From Myxococcota bacterium (GTDB taxonomy: Bacteria > Myxococcota_A > Polyangia > JAAYKL01): a DNA stretch of 60,613 nt. Shown here piece after piece: positions 48,905 through 57,295 of the stretch. The DNA lies in contig JASJCT010000027.1 of the NCBI GenBank assembly GCA_030065855.1, positions 1 through 60,613 on the forward strand, in the 5' to 3' direction. Each line of letters begins with the position of its first letter. Position 1 is the first letter of the stretch. The notes under the pieces are model-generated. The model was not told where the DNA came from. It was given only the letters and a program-made list of their open reading frames with translations, and searched no databases. The position numbers and the translations under genes were made by a program.

Positions 48905-51481
48905 ATGAACACAGCATTGAGGAAAAACAAACACATCGCATTTACCCTGCTCGGCCTCGGTCTTGGATTGTTTCTGATGCAACACACCGGACAATCCGCA
49001 GAACAGGTGCAAATTGAACCCAAGTTTTCGTTTTCGCCGGATAAATCCCGGATTGGAGAGATAACAACCCTGGTCATGACAGCAGAGGTGCCACAGGGGT
49101 ACCATTTCTACAGCATGACCAAGATCCCAGACGGCCCCCTTACCACTGAAGTCGTGCCAAAGGAAAAAAACTTTGAACCAGTGGGCGACTGGTTTGGTCC
49201 CAAACCCGAGGTTGAAAAGGATATCAACTTCAACAAGCTGGTGGAATTTCACGTTGGGACGGTTGTCTACCGGCGCAATTTCAAGGTGACCGCAGCCATT
49301 GAGGGGGACGAAATTCGGATCGGCTTTCGCGGCCAGATCTGCAATGATAAGCACTGCATTCCCACCATCGGCACCTATACCGGCGCTCTCAGCATTGCGG
49401 CAGGTGCGCCCCGACCGGATCGGATCGCAGCGCCGACCCTGGAGGGGGAGGCATTTCCCCTAGATCGAAAACCACCGACAAGCCTGCTTTCAAGCGCCAC
49501 CAGTACGGAAGATCTGGCAAAAAAGGGGTTTTGGGGGGTCCTGATAATCGGTCTGCTGGCAGGTCTGGGCGCCCTTGCCACGCCCTGTGTCTTCCCAATG
49601 ATACCGATTACGATTAGTTTCTTTTCCAAGTTTTCTAAGGTCTCTCTCAGGCGATCGCTCATGATGGGTGGTATTTACGCGGTGTCCATCATGCTGGTCT
49701 TTACCGGCCTGGGCATCATTATTTCAATGATCTTTGGGGCGGCCGGGATGCAGACCATCTCCACACACCCGATCTTTAATGTATTTCTATTTACCTTGCT
49801 CTTTGTCTTTGCGTTTAATCTTTTTGGCCTATTCGAAATCCGCATGCCGAGCTGGCTCATTTCCTCGACCTCTCAAAAGGAAATGGCCCTGACCAGCGAC
49901 GAAGGGTCCCTTTTCCGCCAGGGCTTGGGCGTATTTTTTATGGCCATTACCTTCACCCTGGTGACCTTTACCTGCACGGTTGCCTTTATCGGTGTGGTCT
50001 TGGCTGCAGCAGCCGAGGGCATGTGGTTTTTCCCCACCATCGGCATGCTCGCCTTTTCCTTTTCCTTTGCGCTCCCGTTTTTCTTTCTCGCGGTCTTTCC
50101 CAACATGGCAGGCAGGCTCCAGGGCAGGGGCGGCGACTGGATGGTGGCGGTGAAAGTCATGCTCGGCTTTATCGAGTTGGCCATGTCTCTCAAATTCCTC
50201 TCTAATCTGGACCTTCAGTTTGAGTGGGGCGTGGTTTCCAGGCCATTTGTGCTGGTAATCTGGACCGCTATTTTTGCCATGGCCGCGCTTTACCTGTTAC
50301 GGGTATTTGCCCTGCCCCACAACGATACAGAGGCCCGCACCATCGGCCCGATCCGCATGTTCTTTGGCATTTTGTTCATTGCGGCGGCGTTTCATTCTGG
50401 ATACGGGGCCACCCACACCAAGAGCATGGGGGGTTGGATGGATGGCTGGCTTCCGCCCACAGTGTTGCCGTACTTGGATCACGGCGACCCTGCCGAGAGA
50501 TCGGGCGGTGATAAAACCGATATTCTGTCGACATTCATGCACGACGGCATTCCAAGGGCCCTGGACCTGGGACGCAAGGAAAACAAGCCTGTTTTTATCG
50601 ACTTCACCGGGTACAACTGCACCAACTGTCGCTACATGGAATCCAACATGTTTCCCAAGGCCGCGGTGGTCGAGCGCCTGAGCAAGATGGTATTGATCTC
50701 TGCCTATACCGATGGGCGCAAGGACGTGCACACTGCCCAGCGAAAGCTGCAGATCGACCAATTCGGCGTGGCCACGTTGCCGTATTACGTCATCGTGAAT
50801 CCATTTGACGGGGCTGTCACCAAGGAAAAGGCCCTGGCCATTCTCCCGGACTATACCGAAAGCGAGGCCAAATTCATCGCGTTCCTGGACCAGGGCCTGG
50901 CAGCGTATGAAGCAATCAAGCCCAAGAGCGATGGGTCAACCTCTGAGGCGGACGCCGGTGCTGAGGCCGATGCCGGCGCCCACGGGGACGAGGCCGGGCA
51001 CGCAGCTGTGGATATCGTGCTAAAAGATGAGGGTGCACCCGTGGACTTCACCTTTCCAGGCCTCAAGTCCAAAAAGCCGTTTGCCCTCTCCAGCCTGCGG
51101 GGCCATTGGGTGCTGGTTAACTTCTGGGCGTCCTGGTGTGGCCCGTGCAAAAAGGAGCTGAAAAACGACTTCCCACCTGCCCTGGCCAAGGCGCCCCACA
51201 TAAAGCTGGTTACCATTGCCTTTGACGGGGACGACACAAAAGATGCGGCCGTAAAATTCGCGGACTCTGTAAACCTGTGGCGTTATCCCACCCTCCAGGG
51301 CGGCGAGGATCCAGAAGAAGCCGGCCTCGCGCCGATCTTTGAGGCGTCCAGCAGCCTGCCCATTACCTATCTCATCCATCCCAAGGGCCACATTGCCTGG
51401 ATGCAAAAGGATTCGGTGCATAAGGACCTGCTCATCGCCCTCTTTAAGAAAGCCAAAGCAACCGCCTCCCCGGGGCACTAG
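48905..51481 (+). CDS. dsbD: DsbD-type thiol:disulfide interchange protein with an extra C-terminal thioredoxin domain
   Basis: An 858-residue inner-membrane protein. Domains in order: signal or anchor; DsbD-alpha (about 35-155) with CNDKHC; an eight-helix core with ATPCVFPMIPITISFFSKFSK and FTCTVAFIGVVLAAAAEG holding the two redox cysteines; DsbD-gamma (about 560-660) with FTGYNCTNCRYMES; a spacer of Ala/Asp/Glu (GADAGA repeats); and a TlpA/ResA-like thioredoxin (about 700-855) with NFWASWCGPCKKEL. It carries electrons from the cytosolic thioredoxin to the periplasm. The extra domain probably serves as a built-in electron acceptor or cytochrome c thiol reductant. It could keep periplasmic partners, such as the glutaredoxin and thioredoxin-like lipoproteins, reduced (inference). 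Confidence 0.92.
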   Translation: MNTALRKNKHIAFTLLGLGLGLFLMQHTGQSAEQVQIEPKFSFSPDKSRIGEITTLVMTAEVPQGYHFYSMTKIPDGPLTTEVVPKEKNFEPVGDWFGPKPEVEKDINFNKLVEFHVGTVVYRRNFKVTAAIEGDEIRIGFRGQICNDKHCIPTIGTYTGALSIAAGAPRPDRIAAPTLEGEAFPLDRKPPTSLLSSATSTEDLAKKGFWGVLIIGLLAGLGALATPCVFPMIPITISFFSKFSKVSLRRSLMMGGIYAVSIMLVFTGLGIIISMIFGAAGMQTISTHPIFNVFLFTLLFVFAFNLFGLFEIRMPSWLISSTSQKEMALTSDEGSLFRQGLGVFFMAITFTLVTFTCTVAFIGVVLAAAAEGMWFFPTIGMLAFSFSFALPFFFLAVFPNMAGRLQGRGGDWMVAVKVMLGFIELAMSLKFLSNLDLQFEWGVVSRPFVLVIWTAIFAMAALYLLRVFALPHNDTEARTIGPIRMFFGILFIAAAFHSGYGATHTKSMGGWMDGWLPPTVLPYLDHGDPAERSGGDKTDILSTFMHDGIPRALDLGRKENKPVFIDFTGYNCTNCRYMESNMFPKAAVVERLSKMVLISAYTDGRKDVHTAQRKLQIDQFGVATLPYYVIVNPFDGAVTKEKALAILPDYTESEAKFIAFLDQGLAAYEAIKPKSDGSTSEADAGAEADAGAHGDEAGHAAVDIVLKDEGAPVDFTFPGLKSKKPFALSSLRGHWVLVNFWASWCGPCKKELKNDFPPALAKAPHIKLVTIAFDGDDTKDAAVKFADSVNLWRYPTLQGGEDPEEAGLAPIFEASSSLPITYLIHPKGHIAWMQKDSVHKDLLIALFKKAKATASPGH

Positions 51482-51522
51482 TGCTCATTCAAGCCTACTC
51501 GGACGGGTGGAGACTCCGATTT

Positions 51523-51540
51523 CCCCCTTGAAAAAGGGGG
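51523..51540. terminator. Likely bidirectional terminator
   Basis: CCCCCTT-GAAA-AAGGGGG, 7-bp stem, lies between the convergent dsbD and fic genes and is flanked by A/T stretches. The sequence is like the repeat at the start of the window. Confidence 0.55.
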
Positions 51541-51575
51541 AGTTTATTACCCATCACTCATCACTTGACGAGGCC

Positions 51576-52958
51576 CTAACCCAAGTTTTTCTTTAGGGTA
51601 TCTTGCCAGGCGCGGAGTTCTGACGGTCGGATTCGATAACGAGCGATGACGCCCTCATGGAGTCGTTTTAAGTCATCCAATACCAGCTCGATAAATAGAT
51701 TTTGATCTTTGCCCGGTATGTTTTCTTCAGCATATGCGATCACTGCTTGACGGGCATGAAGTCTTAGGCCTCGAACAACTTCACCAACGATACCGTGTAT
51801 TTGACTCCGGTATTTGAGACGCATCGGATCGGGTTCGGTCAGGCTCTTTTTCACCTTGATATACTGCTGAGTAGAGCGCTCGTAAGCCCAGATAAATACG
51901 TCCCTTAGAAGCTCGATACGACTCATTTCGTATACGCCCAGTACTGCGTCTATCAAGGCTCGCTCAGGTAAATCCAGAAATGTTAGTGGGCAGAGATTCT
52001 GCTTAATCAGTGGGATATTCGCACCGATTCTAGCAACGCGCTTGTTCACGTCTTCAAAGGGTTGCAGATAGGGAATATGAACCATCGCGAACAAGGCTTG
52101 CTCAAAGGGATCTGGGATTGATTCAGCCTTGTTGAGAATCGTATTGAAAATCTCTGAAATTACCTGGGGCACGTTGGTCGGTTGATAGACGGATTGTCCG
52201 ATTTCCACCTCTCGGGTACGCAGCGTGCCACTTGCTGCAGGATCAGACATCAGGTTTTCTGACAGAACACCGTGCAGGTTGCAGAATGTATAGCGATTGA
52301 ACCCGATTTGTGCCGCGTCATCCACCAGAAGCTCTATGGCTCTCTTGTGATTGAGAATCATTTGGGCTTCCATGGCATCCCTGCCCTCGGCCAGGTGCCC
52401 CAATTCAATTAATCGCTGCGTATCCAGGCGTGTATAGGTGTTGCCTTCCAAACGGCTCGATGCCCAGGAGAGATCGATCAGAATACGGTCCAAAATCGCC
52501 CGACCATAGGTGCCGGCGGGCCGGTTTTCAAATCCAGGCTCCCCGATTCGTTTCAGATTCATTCGACTGACTTGGTTTAAATACCAGGTCTGCCCGGGAA
52601 CATAGGCGTCAACAAGGTCCCGTGAGAATGCCACTGGCTTCCGAGCACTCAGCGGCTGACGGACATAAGAGATGATTTCTAGGCTCTCTTCTGAAAGTGG
52701 AATGAATTCATCGTATCGGGGAACCATTGTATCAGCGGTGGGGACATTCGGTTTCGTACGCAGCGATGCTACTTTGTAAGTCGTCGTGCGGCCCTTGCCG
52801 ACTTTGACAAGCTCTCGGTCCAATACCAGTTGTTGTAGCCGGCGTTGCAGGGTGCGCTTCGACACGGTCGGCTTCAATGCGTCCAATAATGTATCAATGT
52901 TGGTTCCATTGGGAAATTGGCTAACGATCCTGATTAGTTCAGAATGCTGTGATTTCAT
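51576..52958 (-). CDS. Fic-domain protein with N-terminal winged helix, non-canonical active site
   Basis: A 460-residue protein (start 52958, AAGGAG upstream). The N-terminus (about 1-70) is a winged-helix DNA-binding domain (SELIRIVSQFPNGTNIDTLL, VSKRTLQRRLQQLVLDREL). The Fic core (about 130-380) includes the inhibitory motif SSRLEGN (S-x-x-x-E-G/N, about 167-173) and the active-site loop QPFEDVNKR (299-307). The usual HPFxxGNGR catalytic His is Gln here and the Gly of the anion hole is Lys. This form occurs in a recognisable Fic subfamily, as I recall, so the protein may not AMPylate or may do another reaction. A C-terminal part has DLKRLHEGVIARYRI. It may be a transcription regulator with a Fic-like sensor. 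A 32-bp tandem repeat lies just upstream of the start. Confidence 0.82.
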   Translation of the reverse strand: MKSQHSELIRIVSQFPNGTNIDTLLDALKPTVSKRTLQRRLQQLVLDRELVKVGKGRTTTYKVASLRTKPNVPTADTMVPRYDEFIPLSEESLEIISYVRQPLSARKPVAFSRDLVDAYVPGQTWYLNQVSRMNLKRIGEPGFENRPAGTYGRAILDRILIDLSWASSRLEGNTYTRLDTQRLIELGHLAEGRDAMEAQMILNHKRAIELLVDDAAQIGFNRYTFCNLHGVLSENLMSDPAASGTLRTREVEIGQSVYQPTNVPQVISEIFNTILNKAESIPDPFEQALFAMVHIPYLQPFEDVNKRVARIGANIPLIKQNLCPLTFLDLPERALIDAVLGVYEMSRIELLRDVFIWAYERSTQQYIKVKKSLTEPDPMRLKYRSQIHGIVGEVVRGLRLHARQAVIAYAEENIPGKDQNLFIELVLDDLKRLHEGVIARYRIRPSELRAWQDTLKKNLG

Positions 52959-52995
52959 AAGCAGACTCCTTGAGAACCATCCCAACGATGAGTTT

Positions 52996-53101
52996 GGCGC
53001 GATTTGGCGCGAAAGATCAACTTTTTTGGCGCGATTTGGCGCGAAAGATCAACTTTTTTGGCGCGATTTGGCGCGAAAGGTCAATTTATTTGGCGCGAAT
53101 T
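52996..53101. repeat. 32-bp tandem repeat upstream of the Fic gene
   Basis: Three copies of a 32-bp unit starting at 52996, 53028 and 53060, plus 10 bases of a fourth (53092-53101). Each unit has two GGCGCGA boxes 10 bases apart, followed by AAGATCAACTTTTTT. The first two copies are identical; the third differs in three places. It lies 38 bases upstream of the Fic start, probably in its promoter, and could bind its winged-helix domain. Confidence 0.8.
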
Positions 53102-53253
53102 ATTAGGTGGGAATTGTCGAATCCGGCCCGATATAGGTGCAGTTGTATTCATTCATGCGGGTTAGTAATTGACGGTAGGAGATTTGTGATCTACACCACG
53201 GAATCTTTGGGGTTTTTTGGGATCCATGGAAAAACCATGGGCGGAGGAGTGCG

Positions 53254-55338
53254 ATGAAGAAGTACGAGCCCAAGAATATTCGAAACATCTGCCTGGTTGG
53301 ACATGGCGGCGCTGGGAAAACATCGGTTGGCGAGGCGATTCTCTTTACATCGGGCGCAACCACACGGCTGGGCAGCGTGCTCGACGAAACATCCACGTTT
53401 GACTTCGAGCCCGAAGAAATCAAACGCCAGGGTTCCATATCCACGGCGTTTGCCGCGGCTGAATGGCAAAAGCGCAAGGTGATGCTGCTCGATACGCCCG
53501 GGGACAACAACTTCTTTGTCGATGCTCGAAATGCATTGGCAGCGAGCGACATCGCAGCTGTCGTGGTCTCTGCTGTGGACGGCGTTCAGGTCATGACCGA
53601 AAAAATGTGGGAGCTCGCCGACAACTTGACCCTGCCTCGGATTATCGTCATCAATAAGCTGGATCGGGAGCGGGCTAACTTCCAATCAGCGCTCGACGAT
53701 GTCAAAGCATCGCTGACCAAGCGGGCTGCACCGTTTACGATTCCAATCGGCGCTGAAGCAGCGTTTAACGGTGTTGTCAACTTGCTCCAGGGCAAGGCAT
53801 ACGCGTTTCCCGCTGACGGGAGCGTAGACATGAAGGAAGTCGATATCCCGGCAGATATGGCTGACGATGTGGCAAGCGCTCGGGAAGCCCTGGTAGAAGT
53901 CATTGCCGAGAGCGACGATACCCTAATGGAAAAATACCTCGAGACCATGGAGCTCACCGAAGATGAGATTAAAGAAGCACTGCCCAAGGCCATTCTGAGC
54001 GGGCAGTTGGTGCCTGTGGTCGCGGTATCGGCAACCAAGAATGTGGGCATTCAACAGCTCGCCGATATCCTCTGCGATTACTTTCCCTCACCAGCAGATC
54101 GGGCGCCAAAGGCCGGATCATTTGACGGCACCGATGTCACGTGTCCTCCGGACGCGGACGGGGTCTTTGCTGGAACCGTGTTCAAGACCATTCAGGACAA
54201 ATTCACTGGAAAGCTCAGCCTGATCCGCGTGTGGTCAGGCACGCTGTCGGCGGATTCGGGGTTTTATAATGCGACCACAGGCGAGAAGGAGCGGTTTGGT
54301 CAAGTTCTGTTGCCGTTTGGCAAAAAACAAGAAGGTGTCCAAGCCGCTGTTCCAGGGGATATTGTGGCCCTGGCCAAGCTCAAGACGACCTTTACCGGAC
54401 ATACGGTATGCGATGAAAAGCAAAAGGTGGCCTTTGAGCCCCTGCCCGAGATTCAGCCGATCATCAGCTATGCGCTCAAGGTCAAGAACAAGGGGGATGA
54501 GGACAAGCTGGGCCAAGCACTCAACCGGGTGGCCGAAGAAGACCCGACCTTGAAGGTGATTCGCGATGCAGAGGCCAAGGAGACCCAGATTTCAGGCATG
54601 GGTCAGGTACACATCGAGACCACTATTGAAAAAATCAGGCGCAAGTTCGAGGTCGAGGTGGAGCTGTTGCCGCCCAAGATTCCCTATCGGGAGACCATCC
54701 GCAAAAAAGTAGAAAATGTAGAGGGAAAACACAAAAAACAGACCGGAGGCCGCGGTCAATTCGGGGTCTGCTATATCCATATCGAGCCCTTGCCCAGGGG
54801 CGAAGGGTTTGAATTTGTCAACAAGATCGTCGGCGGTGCCATACCCAGACAATGGATTCCATCGGTCGAAAAGGGCATTGTCCAGAGAATGGCTCGGGGG
54901 GTTATCGCCGGATACCTGCTGGTGGATGTTCGCGTCACCCTCTACGACGGCAAATTTCACGATGTGGATTCATCTGACATGGCCTTTCAAATGGCCGGTT
55001 CAAAGGGATTCAAAGCGGCTGTCGATAAGGCCAACCCGTACTTGCTGGAGCCGATATGGAATTTGGAAGTGACCTGCCCGGACGAATTCATGGGCGATGT
55101 CATGGGAGATATTAACCAGCGACGCGGTCGGGTACTGGGCATGGAAGCAAAGGGCAAAAACCAGGTCATTCGCGCCCAGGCCCCCATGGCCGAGCTGTTG
55201 CAATACGGTCCAGACTTGGATTCCATTACCGGTGGCCGCGGGGGATTCACTGTGGGCTTTTCCCACTACGACGAGCTCCCAGGCAACCTGGCCGAAAAGG
55301 TCATTGCCGCGTTCCAAGATGAAGACGAAGACGACTAG
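53254..55338 (+). CDS. fusA: Elongation factor G-like GTPase (EF-G2 type)
   Basis: A 694-residue GTPase. P-loop GHGGAGKTS near residue 15 differs from the usual GHIDHGKTT of EF-G1, but is typical of EF-G2-like proteins. DTPGD, NKLDRERA, then domain II (VWSGTLSADSGFYN), III, IV (RGQFGVCYIHIEPLPRGEGFEF) and V (MGDVMGDINQRRGRVLGMEAKGKNQVIRAQAPMAELLQYGPDLDSIT) follow in order. It should bind the ribosome; whether it does translocation or a special role is not clear. GGAGGAG precedes ATG. The transketolase N-subunit gene overlaps its end by 20 bases. Confidence 0.9.
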   Translation: MKKYEPKNIRNICLVGHGGAGKTSVGEAILFTSGATTRLGSVLDETSTFDFEPEEIKRQGSISTAFAAAEWQKRKVMLLDTPGDNNFFVDARNALAASDIAAVVVSAVDGVQVMTEKMWELADNLTLPRIIVINKLDRERANFQSALDDVKASLTKRAAPFTIPIGAEAAFNGVVNLLQGKAYAFPADGSVDMKEVDIPADMADDVASAREALVEVIAESDDTLMEKYLETMELTEDEIKEALPKAILSGQLVPVVAVSATKNVGIQQLADILCDYFPSPADRAPKAGSFDGTDVTCPPDADGVFAGTVFKTIQDKFTGKLSLIRVWSGTLSADSGFYNATTGEKERFGQVLLPFGKKQEGVQAAVPGDIVALAKLKTTFTGHTVCDEKQKVAFEPLPEIQPIISYALKVKNKGDEDKLGQALNRVAEEDPTLKVIRDAEAKETQISGMGQVHIETTIEKIRRKFEVEVELLPPKIPYRETIRKKVENVEGKHKKQTGGRGQFGVCYIHIEPLPRGEGFEFVNKIVGGAIPRQWIPSVEKGIVQRMARGVIAGYLLVDVRVTLYDGKFHDVDSSDMAFQMAGSKGFKAAVDKANPYLLEPIWNLEVTCPDEFMGDVMGDINQRRGRVLGMEAKGKNQVIRAQAPMAELLQYGPDLDSITGGRGGFTVGFSHYDELPGNLAEKVIAAFQDEDEDD

Positions 55339-56290
55339 TGGCGCATTAGAAAACACGACTATTCTGACGTCGCCAGCATGGCAGGAGCGGGCCTCAGAGG
55401 TGGCCCAGGGGATTCGCCGGCGTGTGCTGGCCCACACCCTGCGCAACAACGGCGGATACCTGAGTCAGGCCTGTTCCTCGGCTGAGATCCTGGCCACGCT
55501 CTATACTCGGGTGATGCGCCTCGGTCCGAGCATCGCGCCGCCCGTGCCACGGCGGTTCGCCGGCGTTCCTTCGAGCCGCAATCAAGACAGCTTCACTGGC
55601 GCCGGGTACAACGGTCCCCAGACGCCCGATCTGGACCGCTTCATCTTCTCCCCGGTCCACTATGCCTTGGTGCTCTACGCAGCGCTGATCGAAGTGGGCC
55701 GCCTTGCTGAAGAGGCCCTCGAGGCATTCAACCAGGACGGGTCCACCGTAGAGCTGATCGGCGCAGAGCACTCTCCTGGACATGAGGTGACTGCCGGCTC
55801 TCTGGCCCAGGCGATAAGCCAGGCCGGGGGCATCGCCCTGGCCCGAAAGCTGCGCCGGGAAAAGGGGCGGGTGTGGGTGTTCATGTCTGATGGGGAGTTT
55901 CAAGAGGGACAGACGTGGGAGGCCTTGGCCTCCCTCAGCTTTCACCGGCTGGGCAACATCGGCGTTTATGTGGACGCAAACGCCCAGCAGTGCGACGGGG
56001 CGATAACCGACGTCATGACTATCGAGCCCTTGGCCGAACGACTGCGAGCCTTTGGCGCAGAGGTACATGAGACGGACGGCCACGACTTGAACGCCCTGGC
56101 AGCGCCCTCAAACCTACCGGTCACCGACAGGCCTCTGGTGGTGCTGGCCCGGACCGATCCCTGCAGGGGCCTGCCCTTGCTGCAGGAGCGGGCACCCAAG
56201 CTGCATTACGTGCGGTTCAAGGATCAGGCTGAATTCGACCGCTATCAACACGCCCTGACCCAGCTTGCGGCGTCAGGAGAGGGTCGATGA
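55319..56290 (+). CDS. Transketolase-like N-terminal subunit
   Basis: A 323-residue protein (start ATG 55319, inside the end of fusA; no better start exists). It holds the thiamine diphosphate-binding half: NNGGYLSQACSSAEILATLYTRV at the N-terminus, GHEVTAGSLAQAISQAGGIALARKLRREKGRVWVFMSDGEFQEGQTWEALA and VYVDANAQQ. The TPP motif GDG...N appears as SDG...N, a small deviation. The SKGH helix usual in split transketolases reads SPVHY. Split transketolases occur in several sugar pathways, including apulose-4-phosphate cleavage. It must work with the C-subunit next door (ATGA overlap). Confidence 0.85.
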   Translation: MKTKTTSGALENTTILTSPAWQERASEVAQGIRRRVLAHTLRNNGGYLSQACSSAEILATLYTRVMRLGPSIAPPVPRRFAGVPSSRNQDSFTGAGYNGPQTPDLDRFIFSPVHYALVLYAALIEVGRLAEEALEAFNQDGSTVELIGAEHSPGHEVTAGSLAQAISQAGGIALARKLRREKGRVWVFMSDGEFQEGQTWEALASLSFHRLGNIGVYVDANAQQCDGAITDVMTIEPLAERLRAFGAEVHETDGHDLNALAAPSNLPVTDRPLVVLARTDPCRGLPLLQERAPKLHYVRFKDQAEFDRYQHALTQLAASGEGR

Positions 56291-57294
56291 GCATTGTCGT
56301 TCGTCCCCATGCGCAAAACCTCGTCCAGTGGGCCAAGGACAAACCCGACGTACTCGTGCTTTCTGCGGATCTCACCGCGTCGTGTGAGGCCAGTGATTTT
56401 CAAGCGGCCTATCCGGATCGTTTCTTTTCGTTTGGCCTGGGGGAGCAGAACATGATGGGGTTTGCCGCGGGCCTGGCCCGGGAAGGGTTTTATCCGTTCG
56501 TGCACACCTTTGCCGTGTTTATCTGCCGCCGACCGTTTGATCAGGTGGCCATGTCCATTGCCTATCCCAACCTGCCGGTCCGGTTGATTGGGTTCCTGCC
56601 CGGCATTACCACACCGGGTGGCGTGACCCACCAGGCTATCGACGACGTGGGTCTCATGCGGCTGCTGCCCAACATGACCGTACTCGATTGCGGCGATGCC
56701 ACAGAAGTGGCCTCAGCGCTGGACGTGGCCCAGGCCGTGGACGGGCCAGTCTATCTCCGCATGCTCAGGGGCAATGTACCGCGTCTATTTGACCCGGCCT
56801 GTCCCATGGTCTTGAACACCGCGCGCGTTCTCGAACAGGGAAGCGATGTCACAATTTTAACAGAGGGTATCTGTACCGAGGAGGCGTTGCGCGCCACTGC
56901 AGTGCTTCGGCCAAAAGGGATCTCGTTCCGCCATCTGCACATATCGACATTGAAGCCTTTTGATGATCCACTGGTGCGCGAGGCCATCGCCTGTGCCCAA
57001 TTAGGTGTGATCACCCTGGAAAATCACAGTGTCATCGGTGGGTTGGGATCGGCCACGGCTGAGCTGATGGCCGAGTCAGGGAGTGCCAAGCGCCTGATCC
57101 GTTTGGGGTTGCAGGACCAGTACGCCCACGGCGCGAGCCAGGCCTATCTGATGAAAGAACACGGCCTGGATGCCATGGCTTTGGTCCGCGCGGTGGAGCG
57201 CCTGACCGGCGAGACCTTTAATGTGCGGGAAACAGACCTGGCCGCGGTTGATCTCTCACTGGATCAGCAGCGGGCCAAGGCAGAGGATCTTTGA
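56287..57294 (+). CDS. Transketolase-like C-terminal subunit
   Basis: A 335-residue protein with the pyrimidine-binding and C-terminal domains: VVRPHAQNLVQWAKDKPDVLVLSADLTASCEASDF, FFSFGLGEQNMMGFAAGLAREG with the catalytic Glu of TPP activation, FLPGITTPGGVTHQAIDDVGLMRLLPNMTVLDCGDA and a final LENHSVIGGLGSATAELMAE. It completes the enzyme with the preceding gene (ATGA overlap). The RuBisCO-like gene starts one base after its stop, so the three gene products are likely made together. Confidence 0.87.
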   Translation: MSIVVRPHAQNLVQWAKDKPDVLVLSADLTASCEASDFQAAYPDRFFSFGLGEQNMMGFAAGLAREGFYPFVHTFAVFICRRPFDQVAMSIAYPNLPVRLIGFLPGITTPGGVTHQAIDDVGLMRLLPNMTVLDCGDATEVASALDVAQAVDGPVYLRMLRGNVPRLFDPACPMVLNTARVLEQGSDVTILTEGICTEEALRATAVLRPKGISFRHLHISTLKPFDDPLVREAIACAQLGVITLENHSVIGGLGSATAELMAESGSAKRLIRLGLQDQYAHGASQAYLMKEHGLDAMALVRAVERLTGETFNVRETDLAAVDLSLDQQRAKAEDL

Positions 57295-57295
57295 G

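Noticed and set aside
52970..53257. A 95-codon plus-strand frame with a repeated FGAKDQLFWRDLARK-like peptide
   Set aside because: It is only the translation of the 32-bp tandem repeat; the unit length is not a multiple of three and there is no ribosome site.
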